Source of the DNA: Caballeronia temeraria | GTDB taxonomy: Bacteria > Pseudomonadota > Gammaproteobacteria > Burkholderiales > Burkholderiaceae | Direction of reading: 5' to 3' | NCBI RefSeq assembly: GCF_001544795.2 | Contig: NZ_FCOI02000040.1 | Span: 1-57,454 of the forward strand | DNA: 57,454 bases | Part shown: positions 9,399-17,509 of the stretch, piece after piece | Layout: each line of letters opens with the position of its first letter | How positions within the stretch are numbered: position 1 is the first letter of the stretch | Translations under genes and position numbers: made by a program | Notes under the pieces: model-generated | Database searches by the model: none | The model's input: only the letters and a program-made list of their open reading frames with translations | What the model was told of the DNA's origin: nothing

Positions 9399-10442
9399 AT
9401 GCTCAATCTTCCCCAATTCAAGGCGGCGGCGGTGCAGGCCGCCCCGGTGTTTCTGGACACCGACGCCACCGTCGACAAAGTATGCGGGCTCATCCGCGAA
9501 GCAGCCGGCAACGGCGCGCGGCTCGTCGCCTTTCCAGAGGTGTTCGTGGCGGGCTATCCTTACTGGAACTGGGTGATGAACCCGGTGGAAGGCAGTCCGT
9601 GGTTCGAGAAGCTTTGCAAGTCGGCGATCGAGATTCCCGGACCCGAGATCCGCCGCATTGCCGCCGCTGCAAAAGCGAATCACATCAATGTCGTGGTCGG
9701 CGTGAATGAGCGTAGCCGAACAGGCATTGGCACGCTGTACAACACGCTTCTGACGATCAGCGACGACGGGCGCATCCTGGGCCGGCATCGCAAGCTCGTG
9801 CCGACGTGGGCCGAAAAGCTCACATGGGCGAATGGCGATGGCTCCGCACTGCGCGTGCACGACACCAGCGTCGGGCCGCTGGGCTCACTCGCGTGTGGTG
9901 AGAACACGAACACACTGGCGCGTTTTAGCCTGCTCGCACAAGGAGAACTCGTTCATGTGGCGAGCTATATCGCGCTGCCGGTGGCTCCCCCCGACTATGA
10001 CATGGCCGAAGCGATTCGGGTGAGAGCCGCCGCGCATTGCTTCGAAGGCAAGCTATTTACGGTGGTGTCGTGTTCGACCGTGTCACCGGAGATCGTCGAC
10101 GCGATGAGTGCCACGCATCCGCAAGCGCGGGAGCTGCTTGCACGCCGCAACAGCGCGTTCTCCGGCATTCTCGGCCCCGACGGCCGTGTAATCGGCGAAC
10201 CGCTGATCGACGAAGAAGGGATCGTGTATGCCGACATCGATCTCTCGCGCTGCATCCAACCGCGCCAGATGCACGACATCACTGGCCACTACAACCGCTT
10301 TGACGTGTTCGATCTGCGCGTGAACCGCCGGCCGCTCGCGGCTGCGCAGTTTGACGACGGCCCCGCCGACATACTTAACCGCCTCGACGCTGAAACCGAT
10401 GCGGACCTTAACGCCTTCGAGCTTACTGAGAGCAAGTCATGA
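9399..10442 (+). CDS. Nitrilase-superfamily C-N hydrolase
   Basis: This is a 347-residue nitrilase/amidase-fold enzyme. The Glu-Lys-Cys triad is visible: E47 in FPEVF, K132 in HRKLVPTWAEK and C166 in LACGENTN. The CGENTNTLAR block is the signature of the nitrilase branch (nitrile to acid plus ammonia) rather than of simple amidases. In this operon a nitrile is not an obvious intermediate, so it may hydrolyse an amide instead. Maleamate to maleate plus ammonia would fit between the FAH hydrolase and the maleate isomerase. The start at 9399 was chosen because homology begins at MLNLPQFKAAAVQ; the frame is open upstream to 9300. Its stop overlaps the start of the isomerase gene by 4 bp (ATGA), indicating translational coupling. 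Confidence 0.87.
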   Translation: MLNLPQFKAAAVQAAPVFLDTDATVDKVCGLIREAAGNGARLVAFPEVFVAGYPYWNWVMNPVEGSPWFEKLCKSAIEIPGPEIRRIAAAAKANHINVVVGVNERSRTGIGTLYNTLLTISDDGRILGRHRKLVPTWAEKLTWANGDGSALRVHDTSVGPLGSLACGENTNTLARFSLLAQGELVHVASYIALPVAPPDYDMAEAIRVRAAAHCFEGKLFTVVSCSTVSPEIVDAMSATHPQARELLARRNSAFSGILGPDGRVIGEPLIDEEGIVYADIDLSRCIQPRQMHDITGHYNRFDVFDLRVNRRPLAAAQFDDGPADILNRLDAETDADLNAFELTESKS

Positions 10443-11197
10443 CACAACCGCGTGTTCTGCGTATCGGGCAGATTGTGCCCTCGTCCAACACGACGATGGA
10501 AACCGAGATTCCGGCGATGTTTCGTGCGCGCGAGCGCGACTTCGACGAGCGATTTACGTTCCACTCCAGCCGCATGCGGATGAAGAAGGTCGTCAAGGAG
10601 GAACTCGAAGCCATGGATCGCGACAGCGACCGGTGCGCGCTCGAGCTGTCGGATGCGCGCGTCGATGTGTTGGGCTATGCGTGCCTCGTGGCGATCATGA
10701 GCATGGGTCAGGGCTATCACCGGGTGTCTGAGAAGCGTCTTTTCGAGCGTACCGTAGAAAATGGTGGCTCAGCGCCGGTCGTGACCAGCGCGGGCGCATT
10801 GGTGGATGGGCTGCACGCAATGGGCGCGAAGCGCGTTTCGGTGGTGTGCCCCTATATGAAACCGTTGACCAAGATGGTCGTGGAGTACATCGAGAGCGAA
10901 GGCGTCGAAGTGCAGGATTACGTCGCACTTGAAATTCCCGATAACCTGCAGGTGGCGGCGCAAGACCCGGCGCGGCTGCTGGAAATCTACAAGCGCCTGA
11001 ACCGCGCGAACACCGATGCCCTCGTGCTGTCCGCCTGCGTGCAAATGCAATCGTTGCCTTCTATCCAGCGTGTTCAGGACGAGTCCGGCATCCCCACTGT
11101 CTCAGCGGCGGTGGCGACGACGTGGCAGATGCTGAGGCGTCTTGACCTGCGCACCGAGGTGGCGGGGTGCGGCGAACTTCTCTCCGGGAAGTATTGA
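10439..11197 (+). CDS. Maleate cis-trans isomerase
   Basis: This is a 252-residue member of the Asp/Glu racemase superfamily that converts maleate to fumarate. The family hallmarks are nearly ideal: VPSSNTTMETEIPAMF near the N-terminus, Cys82 in YACLVAIMSMG, and Cys200 in LSACVQMQSLPS. Both positions agree with the two catalytic cysteines known in maleate isomerases of nicotinate and gentisate-type pathways. It is translationally coupled to the upstream C-N hydrolase by an ATGA overlap, and one base separates its stop from the flavin reductase start. This gene is the strongest evidence that the operon ends in maleate, and so that the ring-cleavage product is hydrolysed directly rather than isomerised first. 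Confidence 0.92.
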   Translation: MTQPRVLRIGQIVPSSNTTMETEIPAMFRARERDFDERFTFHSSRMRMKKVVKEELEAMDRDSDRCALELSDARVDVLGYACLVAIMSMGQGYHRVSEKRLFERTVENGGSAPVVTSAGALVDGLHAMGAKRVSVVCPYMKPLTKMVVEYIESEGVEVQDYVALEIPDNLQVAAQDPARLLEIYKRLNRANTDALVLSACVQMQSLPSIQRVQDESGIPTVSAAVATTWQMLRRLDLRTEVAGCGELLSGKY

Positions 11198-11198
11198 G

Positions 11199-11870
11199 AT
11201 GAATGCGCCGCAGCTTGTCGCGTCAGAGGGTGTCGCAGACGAGGATATCCACTTCTACGAGCCTGCGAGCGGGCACGGTCTCGCCCACGATCCGCTCGGT
11301 GCGATCGTCGGACCGCGCCCGATTGGCTGGATCTCCACGCGCGCCGCAGACGGCCGCCTCAATCTCGCGCCTTACAGCTTTTTCAATATCTTCAACTATT
11401 CGCCGCCCGTCCTCGCGTTCTCGAGCGTTGGCTTCAAGGACACGGTACGTAACGCGCTAGAAACGGGAGAGTTTGTTTGGAATCTGGTGACCCGGAACCT
11501 GTGCGAGCACATGAATATGACAAGCGCGGAAGTGCCGGCCGATGTCAACGAATTTGCACTCGCCGGCGTGGAAGCGGCTTCATCACGCGTCGTCTCCGTC
11601 CCCCGCGTGGCGCAAAGCCCGGTTTCGTTCGAGTGCAGGGTATCTGACGTGATGCAGTTGCGACGTGCGAGTGGCAGCGCAATCGACACGTGGATGGTGA
11701 TCGGGGAGGTCGTCGGCGTGCACATCGCGCGTGGATTGTTGAGTGACAACGCGTATGCAACGGCGGCCGCGCGCCCGGTGATGCGCGGCGGCGGTCCTGC
11801 GGACTACTTTGAAATTGAAGAGGCGGCGAAGTTCAAGCTGGCGCGGCCTAAGGCGCTTAACCGAGGATAG
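11199..11870 (+). CDS. Flavin reductase-like FMN-binding split-barrel protein
   Basis: This is a 223-residue flavin reductase-family protein with the FMN-binding split barrel (IVGPRPIGWISTRAADG, NLAPYSFFNIFNYSPP, then GEFVWNLVTRNLCEHMN). Such proteins supply reduced FMN or FAD to two-component monooxygenases, or act as standalone flavoproteins. No partner oxygenase component that would need it is obvious in the window, since the hydroxylase carries its own reductase domain. The partner may lie elsewhere, or it may serve an upper step (indole or indoleacetate oxidation). Its start lies one base after the isomerase stop codon. It is the last gene of the plus-strand operon; the MarR gene converges on it 38 bp downstream. 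Confidence 0.85.
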   Translation: MNAPQLVASEGVADEDIHFYEPASGHGLAHDPLGAIVGPRPIGWISTRAADGRLNLAPYSFFNIFNYSPPVLAFSSVGFKDTVRNALETGEFVWNLVTRNLCEHMNMTSAEVPADVNEFALAGVEAASSRVVSVPRVAQSPVSFECRVSDVMQLRRASGSAIDTWMVIGEVVGVHIARGLLSDNAYATAAARPVMRGGGPADYFEIEEAAKFKLARPKALNRG

Positions 11871-11908
11871 CCGAGGCTACCTGCTGAACGGACCGGCCGC
11901 GGACCGCA

Positions 11909-12358
11909 TTACTCGGCCGGGCGGTGCAGATCGAGAAGTAAACGCAAGGTGGCCTTCAGTTCATCGGCCTTGGCTTTTCCCAGTGGCGCCAGCACCCGCT
12001 CCTCATGAGCTTTCGCCTGCTTAATGAGCGCTGAGACGAGCTTCTGGCCTTGCGGCGTGATACGCACGAGTGTGACCCGTCGATCGGTGTCGTGCGGGAC
12101 GCGCTTGACGTAGCCTTGCGCTTCCATGCGGTCCAGCAACCGTGTGACGGTGGGCTGCTTGGTGACGGTCTTTTGAGCGAGCTGACCGATGCTGATCGTC
12201 TTGCCTTCCGAGAGCGTCGACAGCACGCGCCAGTCAGAGACCTCGAAGCCGGCCGCTTGCACGATCGCATGGAATTCGCCAGAGATGAGCTGGCTGACTT
12301 GTGCGAGCAGCGCGGGCGTGTAGTCATCGACGAAACCGCTGAAAGGTGAATTGCTCAT
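11909..12358 (-). CDS. MarR-family transcriptional regulator
   Basis: This is a 149-residue winged-helix regulator of typical MarR length. Recognisable parts are the N-terminal dimerisation helices, the recognition region (TISIGQLAQKTVTKQPTVTR), the wing (DTDRRVTLVRITPQGQKL) and the C-terminal dimer helix. It is convergent with the catabolic operon and divergent from the cyclase-family gene, so the 232-bp region upstream is its natural target. MarR proteins in aromatic catabolism usually repress and are released by an aromatic acid or its CoA ester. That ligand would here be a pathway intermediate, which is inference. Confidence 0.9.
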   Translation of the reverse strand: MSNSPFSGFVDDYTPALLAQVSQLISGEFHAIVQAAGFEVSDWRVLSTLSEGKTISIGQLAQKTVTKQPTVTRLLDRMEAQGYVKRVPHDTDRRVTLVRITPQGQKLVSALIKQAKAHEERVLAPLGKAKADELKATLRLLLDLHRPAE

Positions 12359-12590
12359 GCTTGGATGGTCTGCAGTCGTAGAGGGACGCGCCGTTGATTA
12401 AGACGCGTTTGAGCCGCCGGGGCCGCAAGTCTCGAGGCGCCAAAGACAGGCTAAACATGATTTTGAATGGTTTTCCCGCCAAAGACAACGCGGCAGGTAG
12501 ACGAAATCGGACGAGATGACAGATAGCAACGCGCACTGCGGGCGCAACCCAGTGCATTCATAGTCGATTGAGCATAAAACGGAGCCCAGC
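12359..12590. promoter_or_regulatory. Divergent regulatory region between MarR gene and cyclase gene
   Basis: These 232 bp separate two divergent starts and should contain both promoters and a MarR operator. A moderately AT-rich patch lies around 12455-12480. I could not find a convincing perfect inverted repeat of 14 bp or more, so no operator is placed. The cyclase gene has a CGGAG ribosome site just before its start at 12591. Confidence 0.5.
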
Positions 12591-13370
12591 ATGAGCAATA
12601 GTCTTGAGCAACTTACCGTCGATCTCGCGAGCGGCCGTGTCCGCGTGGTCGATCTGACGCAAACTCTGTCACCGGATTTCCCCGCGTTGCAGTTGCCGCC
12701 GCAGTTCGGTCAGGTTTGGGCGTTCAAGATGGAAAGGATCAGTCAGTACGATGAGCAGGGCCCGGGCTGGTACTGGAACAATTTCTCGTGCGGCGAACAC
12801 ACCGGCACGCACTTCGACGCTCCCGTACATTGGGTAACGGGCAAGGACCACGAGCACAACACCGTGGATACCATAGACGTTCATAACTTCATTGCACCGG
12901 CGGTCGTGATAGACGCGAGCGGTGAGGTGGCGGCCAATGAGGACTGGCTTTTGAGCGTCGGTTTCCTCGAAGCGTGGGAAGCAATGCACGGGCGCATCCC
13001 GGCTGGCGCCTGGGTGCTACTGCGCTCTGACTGGTCCAAACGCACGGATCCGGTTTCGTTTCTCAATATGCGTGAGGATGGGGCGCACACCCCCGGCCCG
13101 ACGCAGGAGGCGGTTGAATGGCTGATACACGAGCGGAAGGTGCACGGCCTCGGCGTCGAGACCATCAACACTGATGCTGGCCAATCGTACGCATGGTCGA
13201 CGCCTTATCCGTGTCACACGCTGATGCACGGTTCGAATCGGTACGGATTGCAGTGCCTTAAGAATCTCGATCAGCTGCCGGCCAAGGGCGCGGTAATCGT
13301 GTCGGCGCCATTGAAGATCCAAGCGGGTTCAGGCAGCCCTTTGCGTGTACTCGCGCTTGTCACGGATTGA
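12591..13370 (+). CDS. Cyclase-family metal hydrolase (isatin hydrolase / kynurenine formamidase type)
   Basis: This is a 259-residue protein of the cyclase family. The signature HTGTHFDAPVHW matches the H-x-G-T-H-x-D-x-P-x-H metal-binding motif shared by isatin hydrolases and bacterial kynurenine formamidases. A second region (PCHTLMHGSNRYGLQCLKNL) fits the C-terminal lid. Its divergence from the MarR gene of the catabolic island suggests co-regulation. An isatin hydrolase would open isatin to isatinate, an aryl 2-oxoacid that suits the ferredoxin oxidoreductase at the other end of the cluster. Kynurenine formamidase activity is the main alternative, but no kynureninase or tryptophan dioxygenase gene is nearby. 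Confidence 0.85.
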   Translation: MSNSLEQLTVDLASGRVRVVDLTQTLSPDFPALQLPPQFGQVWAFKMERISQYDEQGPGWYWNNFSCGEHTGTHFDAPVHWVTGKDHEHNTVDTIDVHNFIAPAVVIDASGEVAANEDWLLSVGFLEAWEAMHGRIPAGAWVLLRSDWSKRTDPVSFLNMREDGAHTPGPTQEAVEWLIHERKVHGLGVETINTDAGQSYAWSTPYPCHTLMHGSNRYGLQCLKNLDQLPAKGAVIVSAPLKIQAGSGSPLRVLALVTD

Positions 13371-13444
13371 GCGATAGGGAGCGCTCTCACCGGAGCACGA
13401 CACTGCTCAGTTTGCATGGTGCATAAACCTCAATCGGAGGAAAG

Positions 13445-13747
13445 ATGAAATTGAGACTCAGCGGGATCGCGAGTACTCTAATCGTGGCCGGCCTAGGCGC
13501 GTCGCTTGTTCACCTGTCATACGCTCAGGAGGCAGGTCCGACGAACGCTCAGGGCGATCAGGCATCTCATGGCAGCAAAGAGCAGCGAAAGGCAGCCCGT
13601 GCGCAGGCTCGTGCCAAGAAGAACGCTGAACTTAAGAAGTTGGAAGACGCGGGATACAATCCTTCGAGAGGAAATGATCCTCATTATCCGCAGGATCTTC
13701 AGAACGCGCAGAAGAAAGTCGGTAAAGACCGATCAGCCAGCCAGTAG
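13445..13747 (+). CDS. Small secreted DUF4148-type protein
   Basis: This is a 100-residue protein with a signal peptide (hydrophobic residues about 8-24, cleavage likely after SYAQ). A short Lys/Ala/Arg-rich helical stretch follows, then the LKKLEDAGYNPSRGNDPHYP block, which resembles the conserved core of DUF4148 proteins, abundant in Burkholderiaceae. It probably resides in the periplasm; its function is unknown. A GGAGGAAAG ribosome site lies directly before the start. It stands alone, 74 bp after the cyclase gene. Confidence 0.75.
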   Translation: MKLRLSGIASTLIVAGLGASLVHLSYAQEAGPTNAQGDQASHGSKEQRKAARAQARAKKNAELKKLEDAGYNPSRGNDPHYPQDLQNAQKKVGKDRSASQ

Positions 13748-13764
13748 TCGTACGCCGTCCGTGG

Positions 13765-14390
13765 CCAGATGTTCTTGCTGACTGTCGTCAGTCCGCCGAG
13801 AAGATGCGACATGTCGACGAGTCGCTGTGCCACCGGATGGCGAACTTCCCGTCGCATTGCCATGTGCCGTACACCGCGAGCGATGCCGCGCCCAACGTTT
13901 CCCGTCGCTGTTTCTCCAGCGGTGACGGCCACACGCTGACGATCACCTTGCCCATCTCATCCTCGGGCGTCACAAACATGACGCCTTTTGCGGTCCCAGG
14001 TCGTTGCCGGATGGTCACAAGCCCACAGCCTCGCGCGAGACGACCGTTCCGGCATGTGCGCAAAGTCGAAGCGGGCATCAACCGTTGTTCAAGCAGCGCC
14101 GGCCGCAAGAGCGATAGCGGATGGCGTCCGAGCGACAATCCCGCGGTGTTGTAGTCGCTCACGAGCTCCTGCGCTTCCGACGATGCACCGAGCGCCGGCG
14201 TTTCATCGTCGATTCGAGTATCGGCCATGTCGCGGTTGGGCACCACATCTGGAGGCTGCCACAGCGCTTCGCGCCGGTTCCCTGCAAGTGACCGGAGCGC
14301 CTTCGCTGCCGCGAGCACCTGCAGGTCGCGGCGATCGAGCTGCGCGCGGTGCACCAAATCGCTGACGTCATTGCTTGTCAATACTGTCAC
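13765..14390 (-). pseudogene. dnaE2: C-terminal remnant of error-prone DNA polymerase DnaE2, frameshifted
   Basis: About 200 codons match the C-terminal end of DnaE2: RAQLDRRDLQVLAAAKAL, then SLAGNRREALWQ, GLSLGRHPLSLLRP, and the OB-fold region RLARGCGLVTIRQRPGTAKG. The frame breaks at a C-run at 13848-13850, where restoring one base rejoins AVYGTWQCDG to EVRHPVAQRLVDMSHLLGGL. The normal terminus and stop are lost. The polymerase active-site and PHP domains (about 850 residues) are missing, so this is a relic. Intact dnaE2 usually sits with imuA and imuB, and neither is present. Confidence 0.85.
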
Positions 14391-14637
14391 GCTATTCTCG
14401 CCGTCTTGTTCGCGAGAGCGATTGCCGGGACGCTCAGACAGAGCAGGTCATGGGGGGCTACAAATCGCAGCCCTCGGCCGGCGGGACGATAACGGCCGCT
14501 TGCAAGATTAATCCGTCATCCCACCTTTCGTCCGCCGCTCGGCACCGGGGCATTCGACGAGCGAGCTTCTACACACGGCGAACAGGCAACTTCGACGGGC
14601 CTCTGCGGCTCGGTTAGTGGCTCGATTTCCGTACGTA

Positions 14638-15768
14638 TTACCAGCCGTAAAAACGCGGCCAGGTTTCCACGCTGCCGTCAGCGGCAATCGCATGATAGAC
14701 GGGATGCTGCGCGCCCGTTGCACAGGCGTGGTTCGGCAGAATGCGCAGACGTGTGCCGATGGGGAAGCGCGCCTCGATGTCGTAGTCCGGCGTGCCCTTC
14801 TGCGAGATGATCCCGTGCTCCTGGTTCGCGCCGCTCATTACATAGTCGCCCACGACCTCGCCGTCTTCGGCACAGACCAGCCCATAGCCGAAGTCCTGCT
14901 TCTGGCGCTGCGTGCCCCGGTCACGACTCATCGCCATCCAGCCCGCATCGACGATCGCCCAGCCTTTCGCGCGCTGATGGCCGATTACCGTCGTCAACAC
15001 GCTCAGCGCGATTTCAGAGGTCTGGTTGACGCCCACGTTGTGCATCACGAGGTCGAGCATCACGTAGACGCCAGCGCGCACTTCGGTCACGCCGTCCAGA
15101 TGCGTGGCGGCCATCGCGGTCGGCGTAGAGCCGATACTGACGACGTCGCACGGCATACCCGCTTCGCGGATGCGTTGCGCTGCGCGTACGCTGCGCGAGC
15201 GCTCCTGTTCCGCAATGCGAACCAGGCCCTCATGCGTGTCGTAGTCATAGCTCGAACCCGCATGGGCGATGACACCGCCCAGTTGCATACCGCCTTCGAC
15301 GAGCGTGCTGGCGACCGTGAGGAGCAGACCGTCTTCCGGTTCGATACCCGAGCGATGGCCGTCTACGTCGACTTCGATCCACACTTCGAATTTTTCCTGA
15401 TGCTCCCGGCCAAACGTGACGATGGCTTGTGCGCAGACGATGCTATCCGCGACGATCTTCAGCGCGCAGCCTTGCCGACGCAGCGATAGTGCTTGCGGCA
15501 GTTTGACGGGCGCCATGCCGACCGCGTAGACGATGTCACGCACGCCGCTCGTAAAGAACTGCTCGGCTTCTTTCAGCGTGGATACGGTAATGCCGCGTGC
15601 GCCCGCGTCGACCTGGGCTTGCACCACCTGATCGCATTTGGTGGTTTTCACGTGCGGCCGGAAACTCACGCCGAGCGCGTTCAGGCGGTGCTGCATCCGC
15701 TCGATATTACGGGTCATGCGTTCGACATCGATCAATGCGGCGGGAGTATTCAGCGACTGCAATTTCAT
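14638..15768 (-). CDS. DSD1-family PLP enzyme (D-serine dehydratase-like)
   Basis: This is a 376-residue fold-type III PLP enzyme with an alanine-racemase-like N-terminal barrel. The PLP lysine is K41 in FRPHVKTTK. Near the C-terminus H347 and C349 (LPNHACATG) form the His-x-Cys zinc pair known in eukaryotic-type D-serine dehydratases; D-threonine aldolases have His-x-Asp instead. The likely reaction is zinc-assisted dehydration of D-serine or a D-3-hydroxy amino acid to the 2-oxoacid and ammonia. The RidA gene close by would hydrolyse the enamine/imine released. It is transcribed leftwards, with a 213-bp gap from the LysR gene upstream. Confidence 0.88.
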   Translation of the reverse strand: MKLQSLNTPAALIDVERMTRNIERMQHRLNALGVSFRPHVKTTKCDQVVQAQVDAGARGITVSTLKEAEQFFTSGVRDIVYAVGMAPVKLPQALSLRRQGCALKIVADSIVCAQAIVTFGREHQEKFEVWIEVDVDGHRSGIEPEDGLLLTVASTLVEGGMQLGGVIAHAGSSYDYDTHEGLVRIAEQERSRSVRAAQRIREAGMPCDVVSIGSTPTAMAATHLDGVTEVRAGVYVMLDLVMHNVGVNQTSEIALSVLTTVIGHQRAKGWAIVDAGWMAMSRDRGTQRQKQDFGYGLVCAEDGEVVGDYVMSGANQEHGIISQKGTPDYDIEARFPIGTRLRILPNHACATGAQHPVYHAIAADGSVETWPRFYGW

Positions 15769-15981
15769 CTGCGGCTCCTTGCGATTTCATGCGCGAGTGG
15801 GGTCCGGGTATCGGCATGGCGCGGTGCGGATCGAGTCGCCAATATAGGATTCGCGTTGAGGCTTGTGTTTAACGAACGATAAAGGGAGCATTAATCCAGA
15901 TTGAATACTAGCCGGGCGTCGTGGCGGATGACCCGGCGAGCCTACCTTGTCGCGCATCGGTCAATATGAGTGAAGCGCGCC

Positions 15982-16902
15982 TCAACTGCGCCACGGAACG
16001 GGATCGAATGCGCACTTGGCGGCTTCAAGAAACACCCGCTGACGGGTCGTCAGGCCATGACGGGAGGGCATCAACGCCATCACCGGCGCGGATTCGAGAC
16101 GCCATGCGGGTAACACACGTTTGAGTTTTCCCGTTGCAATCAGACGCGCAGCGTCCCATTCGGAGCGCTCGACGATGCCAAGTCCTTCGATCGCCCAGTC
16201 GCTGACAACCGTGCCGTCTTTGGACGACAGCGTGCCGTCCAGCCTGACTGTGACGGCTTTCGCATTGCGTTTTCCCGAGGCGTCGGCCTGTGTGAAACGC
16301 AGACGCGTCACATCCTCGTCGTTTTCGCGCAATGTCAGCCACGGGTACTGCGTGAGTTCCGACGGATGCGCGAGCTTCGACAAGCGGCGCGCGAGGGCAG
16401 GGCTTGCGCAAAGGATGCGGTCGTTTGGGGCGAGATAGTGCCCGATCCACGACGACCCCTTGACGTTGCCGATAGATACGACGGCGTCGGCACCTTGGGC
16501 CGCCGTGAGCGGGCTGTCGGACAGGATCAGCGAAATCTCGAGATTCGGATGCGAGCGATGCAGATCTCGCACCAGCGGCGCGAGATGCGCGCGACCAAAG
16601 CCGAACGGCGCGACGACGCGCAAATGTCCGCCGACGCCGCCCGTCTCGCCAGAGATGCGTGACGGAATCGACTCGATCCGCTCCATGATCTCGACGGCTT
16701 CCTGAACCAACCGCTGACCTTCCGTGGTGAGCGAGATGCCGCGAGCCGCACGCGTTGCAAGACGTACGCCCATACGGTCCTCGATGCGCTGAAGCCGAAC
16801 CGTCACCGCGGGCGGCGTGAGATTCAGCAGCCGCGCGGCGGCGGCAAGCGATTGCGACACACCGAGCGCGCGAAACAGGCGCATATCTTCCAGTTCGATC
16901 AT
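15982..16902 (-). CDS. LysR-family transcriptional regulator
   Basis: This is a 306-residue LysR protein. The N-terminal winged helix (SLAAAARLLNLTPPAVTVRL, followed by QRIEDRMGVRLATR) and the periplasmic-binding-like effector domain are complete. It diverges from the RidA-GNAT-oxidoreductase-aldehyde dehydrogenase genes across a 139-bp gap, the classical LysR arrangement. It lies upstream of the DSD1-type gene on the same strand, so it may control the whole D-amino-acid cluster. The effector is unknown. Confidence 0.92.
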   Translation of the reverse strand: MIELEDMRLFRALGVSQSLAAAARLLNLTPPAVTVRLQRIEDRMGVRLATRAARGISLTTEGQRLVQEAVEIMERIESIPSRISGETGGVGGHLRVVAPFGFGRAHLAPLVRDLHRSHPNLEISLILSDSPLTAAQGADAVVSIGNVKGSSWIGHYLAPNDRILCASPALARRLSKLAHPSELTQYPWLTLRENDEDVTRLRFTQADASGKRNAKAVTVRLDGTLSSKDGTVVSDWAIEGLGIVERSEWDAARLIATGKLKRVLPAWRLESAPVMALMPSRHGLTTRQRVFLEAAKCAFDPVPWRS

Positions 16903-17041
16903 TAAACGGCCTTTAACGCTGGGTTCAATGGATATTAAACATGACAGAGAGGTTTTTTTCTATAGTGCGTCGTACGAACCCGGCAATGGCTGCGTCTGAC
17001 CGATGACCCCGGGGAACCTCATCCAACGTGGAGCGGCCCTC
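16903..17041. promoter_or_regulatory. Divergent LysR / ridA control region
   Basis: This 139-bp region between divergent starts is AT-rich around 16920-16970 and contains a TATAGT hexamer at 16961-16966 facing the ridA operon. The two TTAAAC-like words at about 16912 and 16935 may form part of a LysR box. No unambiguous T-N11-A palindrome could be fixed by eye. Confidence 0.4.
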
Positions 17042-17446
17042 ATGAACCAATCCGAACACGCGGGGCATCTTCCCCAGATGCTAAACCCGGCCGGACTCGC
17101 GATGCCGGGCGGTCACTACAGTCACGTTTCGATTGCCAATGGACTGGTCTTCCTGTCCGGTCAACTGCCCATCGACGCGCACGGCACGAAGCTCACGGAC
17201 AGCGACTTCGACGCCCAGGCCGCGCAGGTGCTGGCCAATCTCGGCTCGGCGTTGAGCGGCGTGGGTAGCAATGTCTCGAAGCTGGTTCAGGTCCGTGTCT
17301 ATATCGTCGACGTCGCGCATTGGGCGAGTCTCAACGCGATCTATGCGCGCTGGGCCGGCGACGCCAAACCCGCTCGCGCGGTGGTGCCGGTTCCGGCCTT
17401 GCACTTTGGGCTGAAGATCGAAATCGAAGCCGTGGCGACGCTGTAG
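17042..17446 (+). CDS. RidA-family enamine/imine deaminase
   Basis: This is a 134-residue YjgF/YER057c/UK114 protein. It has the family beginning (GGHYSHVSIANGLVFLSGQL) and the key arginine near the C-terminus in PARAVVPVPAL. RidA hydrolyses reactive 2-aminoacrylate and other imines released by PLP dehydratases and by amino acid oxidases. Both enzyme types are neighbours here (the DSD1-type enzyme and the FAD oxidoreductase), which explains its position as first gene of the divergent operon. The start at 17042 follows GTGGAG; an earlier in-frame ATG at 17003 is possible but has no good ribosome site. Confidence 0.9.
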   Translation: MNQSEHAGHLPQMLNPAGLAMPGGHYSHVSIANGLVFLSGQLPIDAHGTKLTDSDFDAQAAQVLANLGSALSGVGSNVSKLVQVRVYIVDVAHWASLNAIYARWAGDAKPARAVVPVPALHFGLKIEIEAVATL

Positions 17447-17509
17447 CGTCGTCCGGACGTCGCCCGGCTCGGACATCCATAGGGCAAACCGAATCAGACA
17501 GGAGGCAAA

